Below are positions 1 to 4,934 of a DNA stretch of 7,137 bases, in pieces. Both the position numbers and the translations under genes were made by a program. The DNA lies in assembly GCA_028714995.1 (NCBI GenBank), contig JAQTLI010000142.1:1-7137 (forward strand), read 5' to 3'. The DNA comes from Methylobacter sp. GTDB lineage: Bacteria; Pseudomonadota; Gammaproteobacteria; Methylococcales; Methylomonadaceae. Each line of letters starts with the position of its first letter. The stretch's first letter is position 1. The notes under the pieces are model-generated. The model saw only the letters and a program-made list of their open reading frames with translations, was not told where the DNA came from and made no database searches.

Positions 1-626
1 AAAAAGCGCGGCTGATTTTTGCTACACCTGACCCTGAGCTGGTTGTTCCTCCTAGCCCTTATCCGGTTTGTTATCAGCTCGAGGGAACCAGTTATCTGAT
101 CTGCAATCATGCCAATGTATTTTCCCGCGACAGTCTTGATATAGGCACTCGTTTTTTTCTCCAGCATCTCCCAGGCAGGCAGGATGCCTGCGACATTATT
201 GATCTGGGTTGCGGTAATGGCTTGGTCGGTTTAATTGCAGCTGAACGTAATCCGGCTGCGACCGTGCATTTTGTCGACGAGTCTTTTATGGCAGTGGCAT
301 CGGCCAAGGACAATTTTCATCGTGCTTTTGGGCAACAGCGCGAGGCGACTTTTCAAGTCGGTGACGGGTTGACGGATTTTGAATCGGCATCAGCAGACAT
401 GATTTTATGCAATCCACCGTTTCATCAGCAGAATACAGTGGGCGATCAGATTGCCGACAGCATGTTTAAGCAGTCACGAAGGGTATTGCGAAAAGATGGC
501 GAGTTAAGGGTCATTGGCAATCGGCATCTGCCTTATCACCTCAGCCTTGACCGTCTTTTTGGTGCACATTCGGTGGTCGCAGCCAACTCGAAGTTTGTTA
601 TCTTGAAGGCTCGCGTGAATAATTAG
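1..626 (+). CDS. rlmG: 23S rRNA (guanine-N2) methyltransferase RlmG, 3' part
   Basis: This gene encodes an S-adenosylmethionine-dependent enzyme that, by family knowledge, makes m2G at position 1835 (E. coli numbering) of 23S rRNA. The 5' end lies outside the window. The open frame begins at base 3 and runs 207 codons to a TAG at 624-626, roughly the C-terminal 55% of the usual ~380-residue protein. Visible in order are the HANVFSRDSLDIGTRFF segment typical of RlmG, the SAM-binding motif I DLGCGNG, the motif II acidic region FVDES, and the catalytic-type motif IV LCNPPFHQQ. The end matches E. coli RlmG closely (GNRHLPYH, NSKFVILKA). RsmC is the nearest alternative, but the NPPFHQQ and VFSRDSLDIG wording fits RlmG better. 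No T-rich hairpin follows on the plus strand; the hairpin at 660-685 has its T run on the other strand. The first in-frame ATG (222) is internal and not the start. Confidence 0.93.
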   Translation, partial: KARLIFATPDPELVVPPSPYPVCYQLEGTSYLICNHANVFSRDSLDIGTRFFLQHLPGRQDACDIIDLGCGNGLVGLIAAERNPAATVHFVDESFMAVASAKDNFHRAFGQQREATFQVGDGLTDFESASADMILCNPPFHQQNTVGDQIADSMFKQSRRVLRKDGELRVIGNRHLPYHLSLDRLFGAHSVVAANSKFVILKARVNN

Positions 627-653
627 ATGGTTGGTGTGCACAGAATTTTAGAC

Positions 654-685
654 AAAAAAACTCCCAGTGCATGAGCGCCGGGAGT
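654..685 (-). terminator. Intrinsic terminator of the 50-codon small gene
   Basis: Read on the minus strand, ACTCCC (685-680) pairs with GGGAGT (665-660). The stem can extend inward (GGCGC against GCACT, one mismatch, one G-T) around a TCAT loop, and it is followed directly by seven T residues (660-654). This is a standard rho-independent terminator. It lies about 55 nt beyond the stop of the small minus-strand gene at 740-892. The plus strand has no T tract after the hairpin, so it should not end rlmG transcripts. Confidence 0.8.
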
Positions 686-690
686 GAGAT

Positions 691-721
691 CAAACAGAAT
701 TTACTGTTTGTATTGCAATAC
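691..721 (-). repeat. Two adjacent palindromes in the 3' UTR of the small gene
   Basis: CAAACAG (691-697) and CTGTTTG (704-710) form a perfect 7-bp inverted repeat with a 6-nt loop. It abuts a perfect 12-bp palindrome, GTATTGCAATAC (710-721). Both lie between the stop codon (740) and the terminator (685) of the minus-strand small gene, so they would be stem-loops in its 3' UTR. Function is unknown; RNA stabilisation or binding of a regulator are possible. Confidence 0.5.
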
Positions 722-739
722 CAGGAGATGGTAAAAACA

Positions 740-892
740 TTAGCCGTGCAGTTTGCGACTTAAAACCATATTGCTGAATATAGCTGCTGATGCAAACACA
801 ACAGTTGAAACAATAAATTCGCCGGAAATAAAACCAAAAATACCAATGATAAACATCAGGCCTATTAGAATATCTCTTTGAAAATCAGTCAT
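740..892 (-). CDS. Small two-helix membrane protein (50 aa), unknown function
   Basis: I do not recognise this protein. The gene encodes 50 residues. A short polar N-terminus (MTDFQRD) leads into two hydrophobic stretches, about residues 8-23 and 27-44, separated by a short Ser-Gly-Glu turn, and the protein ends in a basic tail (SRKLHG). This predicts a small inner-membrane hairpin. Support for a real gene is good. The ATG at 892-890 has an AAGGA ribosome-binding site about 7 nt upstream, a promoter at 944-972 (TTGTCA, 17 bp, TATAGT) gives a leader of about 45 nt, and an intrinsic terminator follows at 654-685. It is therefore a complete single-gene transcription unit of about 280 nt, convergent with rlmG. 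The product could be a small stress-response or transporter-associated membrane protein, but nothing in the sequence says which. A short ORF carried on a regulatory RNA is the alternative. Confidence 0.72.
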   Translation of the reverse strand: MTDFQRDILIGLMFIIGIFGFISGEFIVSTVVFASAAIFSNMVLSRKLHG

Positions 893-943
893 TTTAAAGA
901 TCCTTTAATGCTTTGTGAGTAAGAAATAAGTAGATTGAGACAT

Positions 944-972
944 ACTATACATGTGTATCTATTTGTTGACAA
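944..972 (-). promoter_or_regulatory. Sigma70-type promoter of the small membrane-protein gene
   Basis: On the minus strand, TTGTCA (972-967) and TATAGT (949-944) are separated by exactly 17 bp. Each differs from consensus at one position. The expected start is near 937, about 45 nt before the ATG at 892. Confidence 0.7.
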
Positions 973-1111
973 TATTCGTAATTATTAATTAATAGTTTCC
1001 TTGTTGGATACAATTAATTTTTTGTTGCTACAAAATTCCAGATATTACGAGCCAGTCCATGTATAAACGTAGCGTCTGCACTGATATGAGCTTTCTAAAC
1101 GTCAACTGTCC

Positions 1112-1216
1112 TTAATCGACTTCTTTTTGCGCCAGATTAGGTAGGTGCAATAGTCGTTGTATCACCCACATTAGGGAAATTGCCGTGGTGATCGAGATCG
1201 TTGCAGTGATGGCCAT
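1112..1216 (-). CDS. Possible 34-residue hydrophobic small protein
   Basis: This is an unrecognised short frame. The ATG at 1216 follows an AGGTG sequence with 9 nt spacing, and an in-frame GTG four codons upstream is an alternative start. The first ~18 residues are hydrophobic and rich in Thr, Ile and Ala (start MAITATISITTAISLMWV), followed by a basic/polar tail (QRLLHLPNLAQKEVD). A single-span membrane peptide is what the sequence suggests. I find no convincing -35/-10 pair and no terminator, so chance is a real alternative. Confidence 0.25.
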   Translation of the reverse strand: MAITATISITTAISLMWVIQRLLHLPNLAQKEVD

Positions 1217-1289
1217 TTGTAAGGGCACCTAGTCAATATAAAAGTGTAATGCATTGCTGAATGTCCAAATTAGTCAATAAATGGGATTT

Positions 1290-1327
1290 AAGTTATCCAC
1301 ATTTTCTATGGATAACTTTGTGTATAA
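1290..1327. promoter_or_regulatory. Cluster of three DnaA-box-like 9-mers
   Basis: Three 9-mers fit or nearly fit the DnaA box TTATNCACA within 35 bp: TTATCCACA at 1293-1301 on the plus strand (exact), TTATACACA at 1327-1319 on the minus strand (exact), and TTATCCATA at 1315-1307 on the minus strand (one mismatch). The first and third also sit in a perfect 10-bp inverted repeat, AAGTTATCCA (1290-1299) and TGGATAACTT (1309-1318), with a 9-nt spacer. A weaker box, TTTTCCACA, lies on the minus strand at 1540-1532. Binding by DnaA is inferred. Confidence 0.5.
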
Positions 1328-1426
1328 GTTGAAACTAAATGCCTTAACTAGCCACTATGTAAGACTTTTTGTTAGATTGGCCAAATTGTGTTCTGGTTAA
1401 TTAGATTAAATAGAAATATCAATAAC

Positions 1427-1439
1427 TATCAATTGGTTA
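1427..1439 (+). promoter_or_regulatory. IHF-type binding sequence
   Basis: TATCAATTGGTTA matches the IHF core consensus WATCAANNNNTTR at every defined position. It lies in an AT-rich stretch about 100 bp from the DnaA-box-like cluster. Such matches also occur by chance in AT-rich DNA. Confidence 0.35.
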
Positions 1440-1714
1440 TAAAAATAAATAGGTGTTGTGGGTGTTTTTTTAAATGAGTAAAATCAGCTTTTCGGCTATG
1501 TTATTGAATAACGATAAATATTGTGTGTACTTGTGGAAAAATGAACTTTGAGAAATTGTTGTCAAGCTCTATTTCTTGGAAATAAGCAGGAATAGTCCAT
1601 AGTTCTTTCGATAAAGAAAATTGAATGACGAGGATGTAAATAGAGTTGGCGTGAAATCTCAAAAACCAAATGCGAGGTCATTGATTTTCGGGGTGGAAGA
1701 GATGTTGTAAAGAG

Positions 1715-1738
1715 GGGCGACCGGCAAGCAGGTCGCCC
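1715..1738. repeat. GC-rich REP-like palindrome
   Basis: GGGCGACC (1715-1722) and GGTCGCCC (1731-1738) are perfect 8-bp arms around an 8-nt loop, standing out from AT-rich surroundings. A second small palindrome follows, ATAGCT-C-AGCTAT (1741-1753). There is no long T tract on either side; the minus strand has only CTCTTT. It could be a REP-type repeat, a weak terminator for the RRM gene, or part of an RNA. Confidence 0.4.
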
Positions 1739-1795
1739 AGATAGCTCAGCTATATTTCTGCGCTCTTTTGGGGTAGCGGGTATAAGTCCATTTAA

Positions 1796-1816
1796 TTATT
1801 TCATTGAATGAAATAA
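1796..1816. repeat. Perfect 21-bp AT-rich palindrome
   Basis: TTATTTCATT (1796-1805) and AATGAAATAA (1807-1816) are perfect 10-bp arms about a single central G. It lies about 100 bp beyond the stop codon of the minus-strand RRM gene. The form suits a dimeric-regulator operator, though no gene clearly starts beside it. A weak mRNA-end hairpin is the alternative. Confidence 0.4.
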
Positions 1817-1912
1817 CGCAGTAAATCAACTTATTACAAAACTTATTTTGCCGTGTTATGGCTGAAAGCTGTGAGTAATGAGGAGAATAGCGGGCTTTGT
1901 ACCGTTAATGTT

Positions 1913-2179
1913 TCAATGGCGTCTGCCATTTTTGCCGGCGGTGGTATCTTCAAATTTAACTTTCAAAGGCTTTCCGCAATATAGATTGCCGTCTAGTGCT
2001 GCTATTGCGGCTCTTGCTTCATGACCTTCCATTCCGATAAAACCGAAACCTCGGCATTTGCCGCTGAATATATCAGAAATAAGTTGAATGGAGCGGACTT
2101 TGCCATATTCGGAAAATAAAGCTTGAACAGTTTCTTCAGTGGCTTCGCTAGGTAAGTTTCCTACAAAAATTCGTTTCAA
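1913..2179 (-). CDS. Small RRM-domain RNA-binding protein
   Basis: This gene encodes an 88-residue protein made of a single RNA recognition motif. RNP2 is IFVGNL (residues 4-9) and RNP1 is RGFGFIGM (43-50). The RNA-stacking aromatics F5, F45 and F47 are present, and the tail is short, basic and polar (AGKNGRRH). It resembles the cyanobacterial Rbp-type and bacterial stand-alone RRM proteins, which bind RNA in the cytoplasm and are often cold-induced; its own targets are unknown. The chosen start is TTG at 2179-2177, because AGGA (2191-2188) lies 8 nt upstream and the product begins right at the first beta strand. The nearby ATG at 2186-2184 is out of frame, closes after 12 codons and lies only 2 nt from that AGGA. 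The gene lies 103 nt downstream of the cspA-type gene on the same strand, so readthrough past the hairpin at 2236-2264 is likely. Family is secure; exact role is not. Confidence 0.88.
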   Translation of the reverse strand: MKRIFVGNLPSEATEETVQALFSEYGKVRSIQLISDIFSGKCRGFGFIGMEGHEARAAIAALDGNLYCGKPLKVKFEDTTAGKNGRRH

Positions 2180-2187
2180 AAGACATG

Positions 2188-2191
2188 TCCT
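2188..2191 (-). promoter_or_regulatory. Ribosome-binding site supporting a TTG start
   Basis: AGGA on the minus strand lies 8 nt before the TTG that opens the RRM frame. The only nearby ATG is 2 nt away and in another frame, so this site decides the start call. Confidence 0.5.
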
Positions 2192-2235
2192 AAATTCAGG
2201 GGGTGAGTTGATCGACCGGGCTAGCCGGGTTATGC

Positions 2236-2264
2236 CACAACCCTCACTTTTTGGGAGGGTTGTG
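2236..2264 (-). terminator. Stem-loop between the cspA-type and RRM genes
   Basis: CACAACCCTC (2236-2245) and GAGGGTTGTG (2255-2264) form a perfect 10-bp stem with a 9-nt loop, starting about 18 nt after the cspA-type stop codon. On the minus strand no T tract follows, so it is not a standard intrinsic terminator. It could be an attenuator, a processing site or a 3'-end stabiliser that gives the two genes different mRNA levels. A second quasi-palindrome centred on GGCTAGCC lies just beyond (about 2217-2230). Confidence 0.5.
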
Positions 2265-2282
2265 TATCAGAGGTGCGTAAGA

Positions 2283-2489
2283 TTAAGCTGCGCTTACTTG
2301 TGATGCTTGTGGACCCTTAGGTCCTGATTCTACTTCGTATTTAACTGCTTGGCCTTCAGCCAGTGTGCGGTAACCACCATCGCTTGCGATTGCAGAAAAG
2401 TGTACAAACACATCTGCGCTACCATCGCTAGGCGAAATAAAACCAAAACCTTTAGACTCGTTAAACCACTTAACAGTACCTGTTGCCAT
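2283..2489 (-). CDS. Cold-shock protein, CspA family
   Basis: This gene encodes a 68-residue single cold-shock domain (OB fold) that binds single-stranded RNA and DNA and acts as an RNA chaperone in the cytoplasm. The family features are all visible: the opening GTVKWFNESKGFGFI with RNP1 (KGFGFI, residues 13-18), RNP2 VFVHF (27-31), and the ending PKGPQASQV. Length is the family norm (65-70). The ATG at 2489 has GAGGT 7 nt upstream. The promoter -10 at 2650-2655 implies a leader of about 154 nt, as in cold-inducible csp genes. Gammaproteobacteria carry several paralogues (cspA, B, C, D, E, G), and the sequence alone does not say which this is, so I give no symbol. The RRM gene lies next downstream, suggesting a cold-shock RNA-binding pair. 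Confidence 0.95.
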   Translation of the reverse strand: MATGTVKWFNESKGFGFISPSDGSADVFVHFSAIASDGGYRTLAEGQAVKYEVESGPKGPQASQVSAA

Positions 2490-2643
2490 ATAAATTACCT
2501 CAATAAATCAATGAAAATGTTTGATTGCAAATCATGCAGGGCAATTTTAAGGAGAAAAGCGAATGGAATTTCTGAAAAGTGCTGAATAACATGCAAAACT
2601 TAAGTTAAAGTCTCACGTCTATACGCGAGTACTATCTACTTAC
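2490..2643 (-). promoter_or_regulatory. Long 5' leader of the cspA-type mRNA
   Basis: The inferred transcript start near 2643 gives a leader of about 154 nt, close to the ~160 nt of E. coli cspA. It contains a stem CTCGCG/CGTGAG (2629-2612, one G-U pair), a perfect palindrome AACTTAAGTT (2606-2597), and a pyrimidine run TTTTCTCCTT whose CCTTAA could pair with the TTGAGG at the ribosome-binding site. The stretch TAGACGTGAGACTTTAA loosely resembles the E. coli cspA cold box. The thermosensor role is inferred from the family. Confidence 0.5.
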
Positions 2644-2649
2644 TGTTGC

Positions 2650-2678
2650 ATTATAGAGACTAATTCCTAGTATAGCCA
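2650..2678 (-). promoter_or_regulatory. Promoter of the cspA-type gene
   Basis: A perfect -10 TATAAT (2655-2650, minus strand) is preceded at 17 bp by a poor -35 candidate TGGCTA (2678-2673). The expected start is near 2643. An overlapping TATACT a little upstream is an alternative -10. Confidence 0.55.
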
Positions 2679-2717
2679 TCTAAAGTTTGGACGGTGCAAA
2701 TAATAAGGTTAAGTTTA

Positions 2718-3158
2718 TTAATCATTAAAGTGTTGATCATGGTCTCTACGATTGTGATTGTCGCCATCGTGATTGCCATGATGGCGGTTGTTTTCGTTGT
2801 CCAAGCGATGTTTAAAGTTATGATCACCCCAGTTATTATCCCTTCGGTTGTCATGTGGGCGGTATCCGTAACGTTCTCTTACGTCTTGTTGATATTGCGG
2901 TCTCAAGTAATTGTTGTCCCGACGGGGAGTGGCATTGTATTGGTCGTGATGGTGGTGAGGAAAATTTCCTCTATCCCAATCATAGCCATTATCATAATGT
3001 CCGGATGTTCCGCCATAATAGTTTCTTTGCATAACGGTATATCCGCTACCATAAGACCCGGTATCAGGATAGTAGGAATGTTGCTGGGGATAATGAGCGC
3101 ACGCATTCAGCAGTAACACCAAGCTAACGAGTAGTGATTTTCCAGTTATCGAATTCAT
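2718..3158 (-). CDS. His/Asn/Asp-rich lipoprotein of unknown function
   Basis: This gene encodes a 146-residue protein with a lipoprotein signal: a short polar start with one Lys (MNSITGK), a hydrophobic core, and a lipobox-like LNAC with the lipidated Cys at residue 20. Asn at -2 is unusual, but the rest fits. The residue after Cys is Ala, so outer-membrane sorting would be expected. The mature part is Tyr/Gly/Gln-rich, then strongly enriched in His, Asn, Asp and Arg (HHHHDQY near the middle; a tail full of HHGNHDGDNHN-type runs). It has no recognisable fold and is probably disordered. Metal binding is a fair guess from the His/Asp content, nothing more. The ribosome-binding site before the ATG at 3158 is weak. 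The gene is divergent from ppnN across about 120 bp, and its stop lies about 40 bp upstream of the cspA-type promoter. The long plus-strand frame opposite it is a mirror of the low-complexity codons. Confidence 0.75.
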   Translation of the reverse strand: MNSITGKSLLVSLVLLLNACAHYPQQHSYYPDTGSYGSGYTVMQRNYYGGTSGHYDNGYDWDRGNFPHHHHDQYNATPRRDNNYLRPQYQQDVRERYGYRPHDNRRDNNWGDHNFKHRLDNENNRHHGNHDGDNHNRRDHDQHFND

Positions 3159-3279
3159 TCTTATAGCCCGTGATAGTTAACCCGGACTAAAGAATAGACG
3201 AAATATACTGAATGCTAAATGAATCGAAAATAACAAGTGTTAGTCATACTGACATCATAAAAACGTTTAAAGGAATACG

Positions 3280-4650
3280 ATGAAACACAAAGTAATTGAT
3301 GCACGCATTACACCAGAAGGTCGTTTGGATGTTTTGTCCAAGGCCGAAGTAACCAAACTTCTAGATACCAGTCAGGGCGGACTCTATCGAATATTTCGTA
3401 ACTGCTCACTTGCGGTTTTGAATTGTGGTAGCGCTATGGATGATGGGAAGGAGTTGCTGGAACGTTATCCTGATTTTGAAATTCGTGTTGTTCAGGAAGA
3501 GCGCGGCATCAAGCTGGAGGTTAAAAACGCCCCGGCTCATGCCTTTGTTGACGGAAAGATGATTAAAGGGATCAATGAGCATCTGTTTGCGGTGTTGCGC
3601 GACATTATCTACGTTAGTGACGAGATCAATGATAATCCAAAATTTGATATGGAAACATCGAGCGGCGTTACTAATGCGGTTTTCCATATCATGCGCAATG
3701 CCAACATTCTGCGTCCGATGACTGATCCAAAACTGGTAGTTTGCTGGGGTGGACACTCAATAAACCGCAAGGAATATGAATATACTAAGCAGGTTGGGCA
3801 CGAAATGGGACTGCGCGGTTTGGATATTTGTACCGGCTGCGGGCCGGGGGCGATGAAAGGGCCGATGAAGGGCGCTACCATCGGGCATTCCAAACAGCGA
3901 ATTAAACACGGACAATATCTGGGCATATCCGAACCCGGCATTATTGCGGCCGAATCGCCTAATCCGATTGTCAATGAACTTGTTATCCTGCCGGATATTG
4001 AAAAACGCCTGGAGGCCTTTGTGCGCACAGGTCATGGCATTGTGGTGTTTCCCGGTGGCGCGGGTACGGCGGAAGAAATTCTTTATCTTTTGGGTATCCT
4101 GCTGCATCCTGATAACAAGAACATGCCGTTTCCCCTGATATTCTCAGGTCCTGACAGTTCAGAGGATTACTTTAAGGAGATCGACCAATTTATTGCCGGC
4201 ACCTTGGGTAAAGAGGCACAGCAACGTTACCAGATCATTATTGATGATCCCGTTCTGGTTGCCCGCGAAATGCTGGCGGGAATCAAACAGGTGCGTGAAT
4301 TTCGTAAAGAAAAGGGCGATGCCTATTATTTCAACTGGTCGCTAAAAATCGACCAGGTATTCCAAAAGCCATTTATACCCACGCATGAAAACATGAGAAA
4401 TCTAGCCTTGCACAAGAACCAGGATACTCACTTGCTTGCCGCCGATTTGCGCCGCGTGTTCTCCGGCATAGTGGCGGGTAACGTAAAAGACGCGGGGATT
4501 CGCGCCATCGAACAATATGGACATTTCGAAATCTGCGGCGATGCAAGCATCATGGCACTTATGGATTCATTGTTGGCTTCATTTGTTGAACAACATCGTA
4601 TGAAATTGCCAGGGAAAAAGTATTTGCCCTGTTACCGCATCATCAAATAA
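3280..4650 (+). CDS. ppnN: Pyrimidine/purine nucleotide 5'-monophosphate nucleosidase
   Basis: This gene encodes a 456-residue cytoplasmic enzyme (E. coli PpnN/YgdH has 454). By family knowledge it hydrolyses the N-glycosidic bond of nucleoside 5'-monophosphates, giving free base and ribose 5-phosphate, and E. coli PpnN is activated by (p)ppGpp. The N-terminal domain carries the typical FRNCSLAVLN stretch. The central Rossmann-like LOG-type domain shows VVCWGGHSIN, CTGCGPGAM (residues 184-192) and the signature PGGAGTAEE (258-266), which holds the catalytic-type Thr-Glu region. The C-terminal domain has LAADLRRVFSGIVAGNVK and ends near QHRMKLPGKKYLPCY, all as in E. coli. The ATG has AAGGA 5 nt upstream. 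The gene stands alone, divergent from the lipoprotein gene; I find no strong promoter or terminator. Lonely Guy-type cytokinin enzymes share the PGG-GT-E motif but are about half as long. Confidence 0.96.
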   Translation: MKHKVIDARITPEGRLDVLSKAEVTKLLDTSQGGLYRIFRNCSLAVLNCGSAMDDGKELLERYPDFEIRVVQEERGIKLEVKNAPAHAFVDGKMIKGINEHLFAVLRDIIYVSDEINDNPKFDMETSSGVTNAVFHIMRNANILRPMTDPKLVVCWGGHSINRKEYEYTKQVGHEMGLRGLDICTGCGPGAMKGPMKGATIGHSKQRIKHGQYLGISEPGIIAAESPNPIVNELVILPDIEKRLEAFVRTGHGIVVFPGGAGTAEEILYLLGILLHPDNKNMPFPLIFSGPDSSEDYFKEIDQFIAGTLGKEAQQRYQIIIDDPVLVAREMLAGIKQVREFRKEKGDAYYFNWSLKIDQVFQKPFIPTHENMRNLALHKNQDTHLLAADLRRVFSGIVAGNVKDAGIRAIEQYGHFEICGDASIMALMDSLLASFVEQHRMKLPGKKYLPCYRIIK

Positions 4651-4660
4651 AGCGCACGCT

Positions 4661-4840
4661 CTTTGCCTACATAATCCACATGGATGTGGTGAATGCAGAT
4701 ATTGCATAGCGCTAGGGATGCCGAGTAGCAGGGTAAAGCTTACCGCTCCAGCTCACGCACCTTACCTACATCCATGTAGGCAATGCAGGAGCAATTACCG
4801 AGGAGCAAACATTTGTCCATGCAGGCAATGTGTGATGCAT
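4661..4840. repeat. Cluster of REP-like repeats (three related units)
   Basis: Three related units lie between ppnN and ssb. Unit A (about 4666-4698) has CCACAT-GG-ATGTGG (4676-4689) followed by AATGCAG. Unit B (about 4763-4788) has CCTACAT-CC-ATGTAGG (4765-4780) followed by AATGCAG. Unit C (4816-4830) repeats B's TCCATGTAGGCAATG with one change in 15. Units A and B also share a CCTACAT lead-in and a CCGAG downstream (4721-4725, 4798-4802). This is the form of intergenic REP/BIME-type repeats. The 77-codon frame across it (4718-4951) carries CRQC twice only because of the repeats and is not called a gene. Confidence 0.6.
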
Positions 4841-4934
4841 TGGGCGATAATTAAAGCGGCCCAAGTTTTTGCGTTTTCTTTTAACCAGAACCAGCCGATA
4901 ATAGTGACATTGTTAATTCAACCACGAGAAAAAA

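Larger units (their letters stand above)
893..1912. other. Long AT-rich intergenic region with regulatory-type sequences
   Basis: About 1 kb carries no long reading frame on either strand. Its contents are listed separately: the promoter at 944-972, a 34-codon candidate ORF at 1112-1216, DnaA-box-like sequences at 1293-1327 and 1532-1540, an IHF-type site at 1427-1439, a GC-rich palindrome at 1715-1738 and an AT-rich palindrome at 1796-1816. Minor inverted repeats are TATTTC/GAAATA (1570-1584) and TTCTTT/AAAGAA (1603-1618). I saw no tRNA or other recognisable structured RNA. Confidence 0.6.

Noticed and set aside
660..685. Hairpin as the terminator of rlmG
   Set aside because: The T tract is only on the minus strand; on the plus strand the hairpin is followed by TGAGATC.
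1474..1551. A 25-codon plus-strand frame (start MSKISFSAML)
   Set aside because: It has no good ribosome-binding site, promoter or terminator, and its length is within chance.
2549..2587. Strong AAGGAG before an ATG on the plus strand in the cspA leader
   Set aside because: It opens only an 8-codon frame and is better explained as the pyrimidine run of the cspA mRNA leader on the minus strand.
2694..3116. A 140-codon hydrophobic plus-strand frame opposite the lipoprotein gene
   Set aside because: It is the antisense of His/Asn/Asp-rich codons, which read as Ile/Val/Met on the other strand. It has no ribosome-binding site, and the minus-strand frame has a proper lipoprotein signal.
3204..3209. 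TATACT as a -10 for ppnN
   Set aside because: There is no acceptable -35 at 16-18 bp, so it is too weak to call as a promoter.
3609..4107. Long minus-strand frames inside ppnN
   Set aside because: They lie antisense to a full-length, well-conserved gene and show no protein-family features.
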